Of a stretch of 64,000 nt of DNA, positions 35,498-44,890 are shown in pieces. The notes beneath the pieces are model-generated. The model saw only the letters and a program-made list of their open reading frames with translations, had not been told where the DNA came from and made no database searches. Position 1 is the stretch's first letter; each line of letters starts with the position of its first letter. The translations under genes were made by a program, and so were the position numbers. Source of the stretch: Lewinellaceae bacterium (GTDB taxonomy: Bacteria; Bacteroidota; Bacteroidia; Chitinophagales; Saprospiraceae); the NCBI GenBank assembly GCA_024644235.1, contig JAHELJ010000001.1:175556-239555 (forward strand), given 5' to 3'.

Positions 35498-38134
35498 ATG
35501 AGATCCAGTGAGATTAGGCAGACTTTTTTTGATTTTTTTAGAAGTAAAGAGCACAAGATAGTACCCTCAGCCCCGATTGTGAACAAATCTGATCCCACCC
35601 TGATGTTTACCAATGCGGGGATGAATCAGTTTAAAGACTTCTTTCTGGGTAATCAATCTCCACCATCTACACGGATTGCCGACACACAAAAATGCCTCAG
35701 AGTCTCAGGAAAGCACAATGACCTGGAAGAGGTCGGAACCGATGGTTATCACCACACCATGTTTGAAATGTTGGGTAATTGGTCATTTGGAGACTACTTC
35801 AAAAAGGAGGCGATAAATTGGGGGTGGGAACTATTAGTCGATGTGTACAAGATTGATCACAATCGACTATATGCGACAATCTTCGGGGGTGACATTGATG
35901 ACAATCTTGATCGTGATGATGAAGCAGCGTCATTTTGGTCAAAACACCTTCCTGAAGACCGGATTCTCGCTTTTGACCGGGAAGACAATTTTTGGGAGAT
36001 GGGCGATACTGGTCCCTGTGGCCCATGCTCGGAGATACATATAGACCTTCGTTCTGATGAGGAAAGAACTGCCAAAGCAGGTGCCGATCTCGTTAACACC
36101 GGGCACCCACAGGTAGTGGAGATCTGGAATCTCGTATTTATTCAGTACAACAGGAAGCAAGATGGTTCCCTGGAAGAGTTACCTGCCAAGCATGTGGACA
36201 CAGGAATGGGTTTCGAACGTTTGTGTCTCACTCTTCAAGGAAAACTCTCGAGTTACGATACCGATCTATTTGCGGATTACATTGCCTTCATCGAAGAACA
36301 CTCCGGGATGGAATATTCAGGTTCTTACAATCCTGCTGATAAGTCGGACACTGCTATGCGGGTGATTTCAGACCATATTAGAGCAGTTGCTTTTTCTATC
36401 GCTGATGGCGTAATTCCTAGTAATACGGGAGCAGGATACGTGATTCGACGAATCCTTCGTAGAGCGGTTAGATATTATTTCTCTTTTCTCAATATTCAAG
36501 AGCCGTTTCTGCACAAACTTTTTCCGCTAGTCGCAAAAGGATTTGGCGATGTTTTCCCTGAGCTTAAAGAGCAGCAGGCATTCATTAGTAAAGTTATTCT
36601 GGAAGAGGAAAAGTCGTTCCTGCATACTCTTGATCAAGGCCTGAAAAGATTGGAGCAACTGGAGATCGAGGAGAACGTAATCAAGGGAGAATATGCATTT
36701 GAACTATATGACACTTATGGTTTTCCCATTGATCTCACCAGGCTGATCGCGGCTGAGAGAGGTCTGGGTATTGATGAGGAGGGATTTGTAGAAGCTCTGG
36801 AAGAGCAGCGAAATCGTTCGAAAGCTGATGCAAGAAAAACTGTCGGCGATTGGACCGTCGTCCGTGATGGTCAGGATGTTGAGTTTATCGGATATGATCA
36901 GCTTCGGGTCGATAATGCTCATGTTCTAAAGTATCGATCCATTCAAACTAAAGATGGAGAACAGCTCCAGCTGGTTCTGGACAAAACCCCATTTTATGCC
37001 GAAGGTGGAGGTCAAGTCGGAGATAAGGGATTTCTTCAGTTTGGAAATGAAAGAATCGAAGTACTGGACACGATTCGGGAGAATGACTTATTTATTCACA
37101 TTGTTGAGAAGTGGCCTACTGAGTTCAATGGGAGTGTTTCTGCTGAGGTGGCACCGCATGTCCGGGATTGCACTGAGAATAATCACACGGCAACGCATTT
37201 ACTACATGCAGCTTTAAGGACAATTTTGGGAAGTCATGTTTCACAAAGAGGATCACTGGTCAATGAGAATTATTTGAGATTTGATTTTTCCCATTTTCAA
37301 AAAATGACAGAATCAGAACTCGAAGCGGTGGAAGATCTAGTCAATAAAAAAATACGTGAGAATATTGCCAGGAAGGAAGATCGATCAATACCGATTGCCC
37401 GTGCCAAAGAGGCAGGAGCCACAATGTTTTTTGGTGAAAAATATGGTGATGAAGTTCGCATGATTACTTTCGATCCTGAGTACTCAGTGGAGCTTTGTGG
37501 AGGTTGTCATGTAGCGGCCACCGGTCAATTGGGTCTTTTCAAGATCTTAAGTGAAAGCGGCATTGCCGCTGGGGTCAGACGTATTGAGGCGGTGACAGCA
37601 GATGCAGCAGAGATATATGTGAAAGAGCAATTGCATGAACTTGCGTCCATTCGTGAGTTATTCAAGAATCCGCAAGACCTGCCCCAGCAGGTCGGAAAGC
37701 TTGTTGAAGAAAATAAACTCTTGCAAAAACAGATTGATCAGCTGATTTCAAAAAATGTCAGTAGCATAAAGGAAGAGCTGAAGTCTGAAATTGAATTAGT
37801 GGATGGGATTAATTTTCTTGCCAAGAAAATTGAAATCAAGGATAGCAAGGCCCTAAAAAACTTGTCTTACCAGATTGAGAAGGAGGTCGGTAATGCCTTC
37901 ATTGTCTTCGGGATGGCTGATGGAGAGAAGGCGCAATTGATGGTCACCATAAGCAGTAGTCTTACTGAGAGCAAAGGCATGCACGCAGGTAATATCGTGA
38001 AAGATCTTGCACGAGAGATCGGAGGCGGTGGTGGCGGACAGCCGTTTTTTGCTACAGCTGGAGGAAAGGATATTGATGGTCTGCCAAATGCTCTTTCAAG
38101 AGCCAGGATTATCCTGGAGGAGTTGGTTCAATAA
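35498..38134 (+). CDS. alaS: Alanyl-tRNA synthetase
   Basis: AlaRS charges tRNA-Ala. The N-terminal catalytic domain contains VPSAPIVNKSDPTLMFTNAG and GKHNDLEEVGTDGYHHTMF, the editing domain contains HTATHLLHAALR, and the zinc-binding CGGCHVAATGQLG follows. The C-terminal oligomerisation/C-Ala domain ends with GGGGGGQPFFATAGGKDIDG. The total of about 879 residues is standard. The frame can start with GTG at 35492, but ATG at 35498 (MRSSEIRQTFFDFF) is the natural start. A -7-like TACTTTTG lies at 35363-35370, about 128 bases upstream, with no matching -33. Confidence 0.98.
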   Translation: MRSSEIRQTFFDFFRSKEHKIVPSAPIVNKSDPTLMFTNAGMNQFKDFFLGNQSPPSTRIADTQKCLRVSGKHNDLEEVGTDGYHHTMFEMLGNWSFGDYFKKEAINWGWELLVDVYKIDHNRLYATIFGGDIDDNLDRDDEAASFWSKHLPEDRILAFDREDNFWEMGDTGPCGPCSEIHIDLRSDEERTAKAGADLVNTGHPQVVEIWNLVFIQYNRKQDGSLEELPAKHVDTGMGFERLCLTLQGKLSSYDTDLFADYIAFIEEHSGMEYSGSYNPADKSDTAMRVISDHIRAVAFSIADGVIPSNTGAGYVIRRILRRAVRYYFSFLNIQEPFLHKLFPLVAKGFGDVFPELKEQQAFISKVILEEEKSFLHTLDQGLKRLEQLEIEENVIKGEYAFELYDTYGFPIDLTRLIAAERGLGIDEEGFVEALEEQRNRSKADARKTVGDWTVVRDGQDVEFIGYDQLRVDNAHVLKYRSIQTKDGEQLQLVLDKTPFYAEGGGQVGDKGFLQFGNERIEVLDTIRENDLFIHIVEKWPTEFNGSVSAEVAPHVRDCTENNHTATHLLHAALRTILGSHVSQRGSLVNENYLRFDFSHFQKMTESELEAVEDLVNKKIRENIARKEDRSIPIARAKEAGATMFFGEKYGDEVRMITFDPEYSVELCGGCHVAATGQLGLFKILSESGIAAGVRRIEAVTADAAEIYVKEQLHELASIRELFKNPQDLPQQVGKLVEENKLLQKQIDQLISKNVSSIKEELKSEIELVDGINFLAKKIEIKDSKALKNLSYQIEKEVGNAFIVFGMADGEKAQLMVTISSSLTESKGMHAGNIVKDLAREIGGGGGGQPFFATAGGKDIDGLPNALSRARIILEELVQ

Positions 38135-38226
38135 AGGTATCTGACTGGTCTTTGCAAAGACAACCACCTTCCCTCTGACATTCGTGCTGCCACAGTGATT
38201 AATCTAATCGATCGATAATAATACAA

Positions 38227-39078
38227 GTGGACCCAAGACAATCACAACTGAAAACCAAAGATGGCCTGACCCTATGGGTGAGAACCTGGCACCCGGCCGT
38301 TCCAAATGGAACACTGCTGGCCATTTTGCATGGGATAGGTGAGCATGGCGGACGGTACGAACACGTGGCGCAGTATTTCATATCAATGGGATTTACTGTG
38401 AGTGCCATGGACCAGCGTGGCCATGGTAAATCCGGAGGTCGGAGGGTGTACACGAAACATTATGATGATTTGATTTCTGATGTGGACCTATGGTTCGATG
38501 ATCTGCATAGCCAATTAAAACCAAGTCAGATCTACCTATTGGGACACAGTCTGGGTGGGCTGTTGTCTGTGAAATATACGATAGAAAAGAGACCTGATAT
38601 TGATGGTCTTATTTTGTCTGGCCCGGCCGTGAAGATAAATGAAGACATGAACCCGTTTCTGCAGAAAGTGTCGGGAATAGTCGCAAGGCTCTTTCCAAGA
38701 TTAAAGACCGTTCGTCTCGATGCTTCCCTGCTGAGTAGGGACGATCAGGTGGTGAAAGCCTATCTCGAGGATCCCCTGGTCTATCACGAAGGGATCCCGG
38801 CACGATTTGGTTACTTGGTATTGCGAGCAACACATGACGTTGAGAGATCTTTATCCAGTCTGAAATGCCCATTGCTGGTGTTGCACGGCAGCGCTGACAA
38901 ATTGGTTTATCCTGATGCAAGTTGGTCGTTGATTAGCAGCTGTGGATCTCACGACAAGACCATTCATGTGTTTGAAGGCCTGTACCACGAGATTTTAAAC
39001 GAACCGGAAAAAACCCTGGTCCTGGAAACAATTACTGAGTGGCTTCGTCAGCGATCAGGATGGTCAAAACCAATCTGA
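38227..39078 (+). CDS. Alpha/beta hydrolase, monoacylglycerol lipase-like
   Basis: A 283-residue alpha/beta hydrolase with the nucleophile elbow LLGHSLGGLL, an oxyanion segment HGIGEHGGRYEHVA, the acid region LVLHGSADKLVYPDASW and a C-terminal catalytic His in FEGLYHEILNEPEK. The IGEHGGRYEHVA and MDQRGHGKSGG segments are typical of the lysophospholipase/monoglyceride lipase group (PldB-like). The substrate is probably a mono- or lysolipid, but this is inference. The start is GTG at 38227; no ATG lies near. Its end overlaps the convergent aat gene by 15 bases. Confidence 0.9.
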   Translation: MDPRQSQLKTKDGLTLWVRTWHPAVPNGTLLAILHGIGEHGGRYEHVAQYFISMGFTVSAMDQRGHGKSGGRRVYTKHYDDLISDVDLWFDDLHSQLKPSQIYLLGHSLGGLLSVKYTIEKRPDIDGLILSGPAVKINEDMNPFLQKVSGIVARLFPRLKTVRLDASLLSRDDQVVKAYLEDPLVYHEGIPARFGYLVLRATHDVERSLSSLKCPLLVLHGSADKLVYPDASWSLISSCGSHDKTIHVFEGLYHEILNEPEKTLVLETITEWLRQRSGWSKPI

Positions 39079-39738
39079 CCACGATCCATTCAGGTCCTCC
39101 TCAAGGAGATTCTTGCGTAAATACTCAAGAAATTCCGATCTCGGAATGGTGGTAGCCCCCAATGATCTCAGGTGTGGTGTGTCCTGCTGACAGTCGATGA
39201 GGGTAAATCCCTGGTGCTCGAGATGTTGCACCAGTTTTACGAATGCGTATTTCGAGGCATTGTCTCTGAGGCTAAACATGGACTCACCAAAAAACACCTT
39301 TCCAAGGCTTAATCCGTAAAGACCGCCAATCAGTCTTTTACCATCCCATACTTCAATGGAGTGAGCATATCCGCGGTGATGCAAATTGATATATGCTTTA
39401 AGCATGTCTTGTGTTATCCAGGTGCCAGACTGGTGAGCACGCTTGATTTTTTGGCACTGCGTGATTACTTGGATGAATTCAAAATCAGCTGTAGTAGTCC
39501 ACGAGATTTTTTTGAGTAGGGTGCGCATACTCTTGCTGATTCTGAGATTGCCAGGGTATAGAATACAACGGGGGTCGGGGCTCCACCAGAGTATTGGTTG
39601 ATCATTGTTGTACCAGGGGAATATTCCGAACCGATAGGCAAGCAGCAGACGATCTGGTTGAAGATCTCCCCCGATAGCCAAAAGACCTTCCTCATCCGCC
39701 AAGTTCGGATGGGGAAAATAGAGCTCCGGATCTGACAT
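39064..39738 (-). CDS. aat: Leucyl/phenylalanyl-tRNA--protein transferase
   Basis: Aat attaches Leu or Phe from charged tRNA to the N-terminus of proteins starting with Lys or Arg, marking them for ClpAP. The family pattern is clear: FPHPNLADEEGLLAIGGDL, RLLLAYRFGIFPWYN, PILWWSPDPRCIL, HQSGTWITQDMLKAYINLHH and GGLYGLSLGKVFFGESMFS. 224 residues is a normal length. clpS, whose product recognises exactly these N-termini, is the next gene upstream, ten bases away. This small operon thus groups the tagging enzyme with the adaptor of the N-end rule pathway. Confidence 0.97.
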   Translation of the reverse strand: MSDPELYFPHPNLADEEGLLAIGGDLQPDRLLLAYRFGIFPWYNNDQPILWWSPDPRCILYPGNLRISKSMRTLLKKISWTTTADFEFIQVITQCQKIKRAHQSGTWITQDMLKAYINLHHRGYAHSIEVWDGKRLIGGLYGLSLGKVFFGESMFSLRDNASKYAFVKLVQHLEHQGFTLIDCQQDTPHLRSLGATTIPRSEFLEYLRKNLLEEDLNGSWSDWF

Positions 39739-39748
39739 TGAAATCTAC

Positions 39749-40045
39749 CTAATTGACAAACTCTTCGATTACTGCTGACAGGCCTCTATCAATCAAGGCG
39801 TCCTTCTTTGGTTTTAGGATTTCCAAAGAACCCGTTAACACAGTCGCCTTGCCTTTAAAGTGAACAAGAAGTGATAATTGTTCAGACTGCTCCGGAGAAT
39901 GCCCCAAGACCTCTATGAAACACTCGATCACCCAGTCGAATGTGTTCACATCGTCATTATAAACCACCAGGTGGGTTTTATTGCCGATATCCTCAAGAGT
40001 ATCGTTATCGACCACTTCCTGCAGATTTTCTGAATATTGAGACAT
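39749..40045 (-). CDS. clpS: ATP-dependent Clp protease adaptor ClpS
   Basis: ClpS binds N-degron residues (Leu, Phe, Tyr, Trp) and delivers the protein to a Clp ATPase. The 98-residue protein has a flexible start and then a core with HLVVYNDDVNTFDWVIECF, the peptide-binding and dimer segment conserved in ClpS, including the Asn-Asp-Asp pocket. The tail after the core includes HFKGKATVLTGSLEIL, where the usual HxxG stretch is only roughly conserved. It lies ten bases upstream of aat and 18 bases downstream of the peroxiredoxin gene, all on the minus strand. Which Clp ATPase it serves is not shown here. Confidence 0.95.
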   Translation of the reverse strand: MSQYSENLQEVVDNDTLEDIGNKTHLVVYNDDVNTFDWVIECFIEVLGHSPEQSEQLSLLVHFKGKATVLTGSLEILKPKKDALIDRGLSAVIEEFVN

Positions 40046-40063
40046 TGTAATGGTTTTTTGAAC

Positions 40064-40543
40064 CTATGATTTAATAGCCAAGGAAGTCAAAGTATCTTTT
40101 ACACGGTCAAAGTTCGGAAGTTTACTCGGGTCTTCCAAAATCTCTTTGTGCTTTACCACTCCTTTTGCATCAATTACAAAGACGGCCCGCTTAGTGACGC
40201 CCTTCATATCCAGGGAGTAATCTTCGTGCAAAGCTCCATAACATCGTGATACCTCTTTATTATAATCGGAGAGGAGTAAGAAGTTGTAATCGTGTATTTC
40301 TCTGAACTTTCGAAGGGCATAGAGCGAATCAGTCGAAATAGCTAGCACTACTGCATTTAAGTCATTGTATTGCTTGAGTTCGTCTCTGATACTGCAGAGC
40401 TCAGTGGTACATACGCTGGAAAAAGCTAACGGAAAAAAGACCAATACCACCTTACGACCAGCAAATGACTCCAATGACACAGCTGACTTGTCATGCGCTC
40501 TTAAAGTAAACAAAGGGGCTTTTTCTCCTACGTTTACCTCCAT
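40064..40543 (-). CDS. Peroxiredoxin, BCP/AhpC-TSA family
   Basis: A 159-residue thiol peroxidase. The peroxidatic Cys45 lies in FFPLAFSSVCTTELC, with Cys50 five residues on, matching the resolving cysteine of BCP-type enzymes. The thioredoxin fold, with ELKQYNDLNAVVLAISTDS and KRAVFVIDAKGVVKHKEI, is regular. It reduces hydrogen peroxide and organic peroxides with thioredoxin as likely donor. It is the first gene of a minus-strand operon with clpS and aat, with 18 bases to clpS. The FSSVC variant of the usual FTPVC is within family variation. Confidence 0.93.
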   Translation of the reverse strand: MEVNVGEKAPLFTLRAHDKSAVSLESFAGRKVVLVFFPLAFSSVCTTELCSIRDELKQYNDLNAVVLAISTDSLYALRKFREIHDYNFLLLSDYNKEVSRCYGALHEDYSLDMKGVTKRAVFVIDAKGVVKHKEILEDPSKLPNFDRVKDTLTSLAIKS

Positions 40544-40628
40544 CGAAAAAATATGCTTAACATGGAGCTAAAATTAATCAAAAAGCAATTCCCCCGGCTG
40601 CAGTCAATGCTTTACTTTCAACCGCACC

Positions 40629-41510
40629 ATGCCTAAGAAAAATACTGTTCGCGGCGCTTATCTGGCACTGCACCTGGCTGTGCTGCTATTTGGATTGTCT
40701 GCCATTTTTGGAGATCTGATCAGTCTGCCTTCACTCAGCCTAGTATGGTGGCGTCTTTTGTTTACCTGTCTGAGTATTCTTTTCTTGATCAGAGTTTGGG
40801 AAAAGATTCGTGCCGCTGACAAGGGTTTGCTGGTCAGAATGATTGGGATCGGCATCATAGTAGCACTTCATTGGATCACATTTTTTGGATCGATCAAACA
40901 GGCTAATGCTTCTGTGGCTTTGGTCTGCCTGGCTACAACAGCCTTCTTTACCGCTCTGATCGAGCCATTTATCATGAAGCAGCGTTGGAAAGGTTATGAG
41001 ATGATGCTGGGTCTGGCCATGGTGCCCGGAATGACTTTTGTGGTACAGGGAGTTCCAGACAGCATGGTCAGCGGCATTTGGTTAGGACTACTATCCGCCA
41101 TATTTATTGCCACATTCGCCAGCCTGAACAAGCAGTTGATACACCGGGCCGATCCCATCTTTATCACCTTTGTCGAATTGGGTGCCGGTTGGCTTTTTGT
41201 TTCGGCAGTTTTTCCTTTCATGACTAACAGCATTGATTTCTGGCCTCTTGGCATGGATTGGATCTACCTCCTGGCCCTTGCCATCTTATGTACCACTGTG
41301 GGATATGTATTGGCTCTAAAAGCTATGAGGCAACTAAGTGCTTTTATCGCAATGCTTACTATGAATCTTGAGCCGGTTTACGGAATGATCTTAGCATGGT
41401 TTCTATTAGATGATGCTACTGAATTGACTGGCTCTTTTTACATTGGCGTGGCAATCATTCTTGTTTCTATTTTTATTCATCCCTATCTAAAACGCAAATA
41501 CTCAAGGTGA
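40629..41510 (+). CDS. EamA/DMT-family transporter
   Basis: A 293-residue integral membrane protein with ten hydrophobic segments in two repeats, the plan of the drug/metabolite transporter superfamily. Family landmarks are GLSAIFGDLI near the start, VWWRLLFTC, ANASVALVCLATTAFFTALI in the first half and MLTMNLEPVYGMILAWFLL in the second repeat. The substrate cannot be predicted; relatives export amino acids, nucleobases or metabolites. An O-methyltransferase gene starts two bases after the stop. Confidence 0.92.
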   Translation: MPKKNTVRGAYLALHLAVLLFGLSAIFGDLISLPSLSLVWWRLLFTCLSILFLIRVWEKIRAADKGLLVRMIGIGIIVALHWITFFGSIKQANASVALVCLATTAFFTALIEPFIMKQRWKGYEMMLGLAMVPGMTFVVQGVPDSMVSGIWLGLLSAIFIATFASLNKQLIHRADPIFITFVELGAGWLFVSAVFPFMTNSIDFWPLGMDWIYLLALAILCTTVGYVLALKAMRQLSAFIAMLTMNLEPVYGMILAWFLLDDATELTGSFYIGVAIILVSIFIHPYLKRKYSR

Positions 41511-41511
41511 C

Positions 41512-42159
41512 ATGGGAACTATGCGATCACAACTGGAGGCCATTGAAAAATACTGTTCTGATCACACTGCCAAGCCTCCCGATTTGCTGGAGGAGTTGGA
41601 AAGAATTACCCATCTCCAAACTCTGGCCCCCCAAATGATGACGAGTCATCTGCAAGGACGGCTAATCAGCCTGATCTCCCGACTCGTCAGCCCTCGCTCG
41701 ATTCTGGAAATCGGAACCTTTACCGGCTATGGTGCCCTATGTCTTGCTGAGGGTTTGCAGACCGATGGAGTTCTGCATACTATTGAGGCTGATCCGGCTT
41801 ATCATCATATCGCAGCTGATTTTGTGCAACGATCTCCTTACCATGATGCTATTGTTCTTCATCAGGGAGATGCCTGCCAGGTTATTCCCACGCTGGAGTC
41901 TGAGTTTGATCTGGTCTACATAGACGCAGCAAAGCGCGAGTACCAGGCCTATTATGATCTGGTACTTCCACGACTATCAAATGGTGGCCTCATCCTGGCG
42001 GACAATATGTTGTGGAGTGGTAAGGTCCTGGAAGATCAGCTGGATGAAGATGCCAGAGCTCTAAAGAACTTTGCTGAATATGTTGCTGCCGACAACCGAA
42101 TCGATCAATTACTTTTGCCAATTAGGGATGGTCTGTTCATATGTCAAAGAATAACGTAA
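41512..42159 (+). CDS. O-methyltransferase, class I SAM-dependent (COMT family)
   Basis: A 215-residue protein with the O-methyltransferase family 3 pattern: ILEIGTFTGYGALCLAEGL (SAM-binding glycine loop), TIEADPAYHHIAADF, FDLVYIDAAKREY with the metal-binding Asp, and NGGLILADNMLWSGKV. Catechol, caffeoyl-CoA or tRNA hydroxyuridine (TrmR-like) substrates are all possible from sequence. The preceding transporter gene is two bases away and the following gene overlaps it by 19 bases, so the three genes form one operon. Confidence 0.93.
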   Translation: MGTMRSQLEAIEKYCSDHTAKPPDLLEELERITHLQTLAPQMMTSHLQGRLISLISRLVSPRSILEIGTFTGYGALCLAEGLQTDGVLHTIEADPAYHHIAADFVQRSPYHDAIVLHQGDACQVIPTLESEFDLVYIDAAKREYQAYYDLVLPRLSNGGLILADNMLWSGKVLEDQLDEDARALKNFAEYVAADNRIDQLLLPIRDGLFICQRIT

Positions 42160-43100
42160 AGCAAGATATAGCTGCCTACAGGATTTGGTGTAACGAGCAA
42201 AAGCATCTGCCAATATTTTTTCAGGACTGGTGGTTGGACATCGTGAGTGAGGATGGAGATTGGGATGCGATGCTGTATTATCACCGTCCTCATGTCGTGT
42301 CTGTCTTTCCATTCTTCTACAAGAAGAAAGGCTCTTTGTCATACCTGTGTATGCCGCCCTTCACTAAATTCCTAGGACCCTTTTTCATGGGTGGTCTTTC
42401 TGATGAAAAAAAGCAGTCTATTCTTCAGGCTCTTCTTGCAGCACTACCCACATTCGATAGCTATGATCTAAATGTGCATTATAGTACCAGGAATTGCCTC
42501 CCCTTCATCTGGAATGAGTTTGAGGAGAAAGTGCACTATTCCTATATACTCGAAAATGTCAACGACCTGGAATCATGCTGGGAAGGTCTGGCAGCAGACT
42601 ATCGGAATAACAAAATTCACAGAGCTAAGGGATTGGTTAAGGTAGTTGAAGCTGAGGATGTCCAAAGTTTGACTGCATTTTTCATTGGTCCGTTTGAAAG
42701 AAAAGGTATTGCCCAGACCATCGACCAGGGGATTCTAAGCCGTCTACTTCATTCTTGTATTAGGAGAGGGCAGGGGCAGGTGTTTCAGGCCATCGATTCT
42801 GATGGGCGGATCCATGCGGCAGCATTTGTCGTATGGGACAACATGAATGCAAAACTTTTACTCATGGCGGACGATCCAGGGTTGAGATCTTCCGGAGCCG
42901 GAATCTATCTGATCTGGCAACTGATTGAATACGCTCATTATGAGCTGCAAGTCTCCGAGTTTGATTTTCTTGGCAGCATGATCCCTGGTGTGGAACGGGT
43001 AAGGAGATCCTTCGGAGCCAGGCAGAGGAAGTATTCGTATTTGCATAAAGCTTCGAAAAGCTTCCGCATTTTGAAAACAATTAAAAACTGGCTCAGTTAG
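42141..43100 (+). CDS. GNAT/FemAB-like acyl- or aminoacyltransferase, substrate unknown
   Basis: The 319-residue protein is a FemAB/BioF2-type acyltransferase: FFQDWWLDIVSEDGDWDAML at the start, VVSVFPFFYKKKG, and a C-terminal GNAT half with HAAAFVVWDNMNAKLLLMAD, IYLIWQLIEYA and DFLGSMIPGVERVRRSFGAR. FemAB-like proteins transfer amino acids from tRNA to peptidoglycan, or acyl groups in capsule and exosortase systems. The position behind an O-methyltransferase and a transporter suggests a small-molecule modification operon, which is inference. The stop overlaps the stop of the convergent BamA-like gene in a TTAG tetranucleotide. Confidence 0.8.
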   Translation: MSKNNVKQDIAAYRIWCNEQKHLPIFFQDWWLDIVSEDGDWDAMLYYHRPHVVSVFPFFYKKKGSLSYLCMPPFTKFLGPFFMGGLSDEKKQSILQALLAALPTFDSYDLNVHYSTRNCLPFIWNEFEEKVHYSYILENVNDLESCWEGLAADYRNNKIHRAKGLVKVVEAEDVQSLTAFFIGPFERKGIAQTIDQGILSRLLHSCIRRGQGQVFQAIDSDGRIHAAAFVVWDNMNAKLLLMADDPGLRSSGAGIYLIWQLIEYAHYELQVSEFDFLGSMIPGVERVRRSFGARQRKYSYLHKASKSFRILKTIKNWLS

Positions 43101-44890
43101 AAGAGGGAAACCATTCCAAAGTGAATCTTTCCGGTACGGAAATTAAACGGATCGCCCTCCTGTTTTCCGATAGCATAACTAATCCCAAACACACCAATTT
43201 TCGTCTCCAGATTCATCCCAATGCCTAGTCCAACCGGGGTGTCGCTTCGCTCAATATTTGCGGTATGTTGGCGGAAGTATCCAAGATCAGAAAAAATAAA
43301 TAGATTCGAATTTCGGTCGAATAAGAGGCGATATTCCAATGTGAGAATACTGTAGAAGTTAGAGCGAATGGATTCCTCATTAAATCCTCTCAAAAGTTTG
43401 GTGCCTCCGATCCTGAATAGCTCATTGTCATAAAGTTCACGATCTGATTTTATCCAACCAGTCTTTTGTTGCACTCGAATTGCGCTGGACTGGAATACTG
43501 GGATAAAAAAATTGAGGGTGACCAACATCTTAATCTGGAATTGATTTAGATCAAGCTCATTATAAAGACTAGCAAACTCGAAGGTGCTGTCGTTAGGATC
43601 CGTCAATTCGCTCACCAGATCGCTGCGGCGAATGCGTTTTTGTCCAGCTGCTACAGACCAGATGATTTCCCTGCCTTTTCGGGGGTTTAGTCTGTAGTCA
43701 TATTGCCGATGCTGAAACTCTACACCAAATAAGCTCCTCGAAAGATCAAGATTTGGAGGAAGTTTTCGTGAGTTGACTATTGCTGCAGAGTCGATTCGAA
43801 GGAGGTTGGACCGGGAGTTATCAACAAAAAACTTTACCGAGGATCTGCGGCCGGTAAAATAGCGGATCCCAATTTCATAGTTCAGATCAATGTAGGTTGA
43901 ATCCCTTTTGTACAGATCGAAATGCAAGTCAGTTCCAAAAGGTAAATCGAAGACAAAAGGATAAGAGAAGTCTAGCTCCAATTCTTGCGTTGCTGGTTGG
44001 AGACTTTCAAAATTCATTAGAAATCGCTCACCAGCGCCGAATTGGTTTTCCATGGCAATATTGACATTTCCGGTAATCCTGAATCTCTCATTCTCTCTAT
44101 TGCTGGGAATTAGACCCAGTAGAATATCAAATTGATTGGCTGGTTTGCGATTGAGATAGAGATTTAAGGTGGCGCCTTCTCCCAAGAAGCTCACTGTGGG
44201 GGTTCGATAGGGATCGGCAAAGTTGAGTTCATCCAGCCGGTTTTTCAATTGAGTGATTTTCTGCCGATTGAAATGATCGCCGACTCTCACATCTAGAAGT
44301 TGCTCCAAATAACGACGGGTGATCTGCAGGTCACCTTCGATCCGGAGGGGTTCCATCATGATCTTTTCCTTTAGATCCATTTTGATCACTGCACTCATCT
44401 CACCGGCTTCCAATCTGAGGCTGTCAAGTTGCACAGTAGCAAATGGATATCCCGAATTCTCAGCGGCGACGAGGAGGTCTTCGAAAACCCTGTTTACCTC
44501 CTCAAAGTGAAAACTCTGCCCTTCAGCAATCTTATGAAGTCTTCTACTTGCAACTTGTATCGGTATGTTGGAAAAGTCCAAACGTGTCCAGTGGTACCGA
44601 GGACCCCTGTGCAGGCCAATTATATATCTGTCATCTATGATCAGAACCGTATCAACAGAGGCCTCTAGATAGCCTGATTCATGCATCTGCCGTACCAGAT
44701 TCCGTAGCCAAATCTTAAATTCGAGGCTATCACTAGGTGTGAGGTCAAATTCGTCTGAAAGCTCACTCTCACCAATATCTTCCAGCTGCCATTCAATCGA
44801 ATAAGGGGCTTGAGCACCTAACTTGAAACTCATCGCGATCGTGGTCAGTAGAAGAAGGATAACTCTCAATTGCTCACTAATTGAATACAC
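43097..44890 (-). CDS. BamA/TamA-family outer-membrane protein (POTRA plus barrel)
   Basis: A 597-residue protein with a signal peptide (about residues 1-25, ends LGAQA). A POTRA-like region lies around 90-240 (RYHWTRLDFSNIPIQVASRR, NSGYPFATVQLDSL, TRRYLEQLLDVRVGDHFNRQ), followed by a C-terminal Omp85 barrel from about 260. It ends in IHFGMVSLF, with the aromatic terminal residue expected for barrel insertion. BamA proper is longer and has five POTRA domains, so this is more like a TamA or ShlB relative; its cargo is unknown. The start is GTG at 44890. The gene is divergent from hemW, and its end shares a TTAG tetranucleotide with the convergent FemAB-like gene. Confidence 0.85.
   Translation of the reverse strand: MYSISEQLRVILLLLTTIAMSFKLGAQAPYSIEWQLEDIGESELSDEFDLTPSDSLEFKIWLRNLVRQMHESGYLEASVDTVLIIDDRYIIGLHRGPRYHWTRLDFSNIPIQVASRRLHKIAEGQSFHFEEVNRVFEDLLVAAENSGYPFATVQLDSLRLEAGEMSAVIKMDLKEKIMMEPLRIEGDLQITRRYLEQLLDVRVGDHFNRQKITQLKNRLDELNFADPYRTPTVSFLGEGATLNLYLNRKPANQFDILLGLIPSNRENERFRITGNVNIAMENQFGAGERFLMNFESLQPATQELELDFSYPFVFDLPFGTDLHFDLYKRDSTYIDLNYEIGIRYFTGRRSSVKFFVDNSRSNLLRIDSAAIVNSRKLPPNLDLSRSLFGVEFQHRQYDYRLNPRKGREIIWSVAAGQKRIRRSDLVSELTDPNDSTFEFASLYNELDLNQFQIKMLVTLNFFIPVFQSSAIRVQQKTGWIKSDRELYDNELFRIGGTKLLRGFNEESIRSNFYSILTLEYRLLFDRNSNLFIFSDLGYFRQHTANIERSDTPVGLGIGMNLETKIGVFGISYAIGKQEGDPFNFRTGKIHFGMVSLF

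Noticed and set aside
38148-38161. Perfect 14-base palindrome GTCTTTGCAAAGAC between alaS and the hydrolase gene, considered as a terminator or operator.
   Set aside because: No T-tract follows and there is no loop, so it is not an intrinsic terminator. An operator is possible but nothing else supports it; one short palindrome in a 64 kb window is weak evidence.
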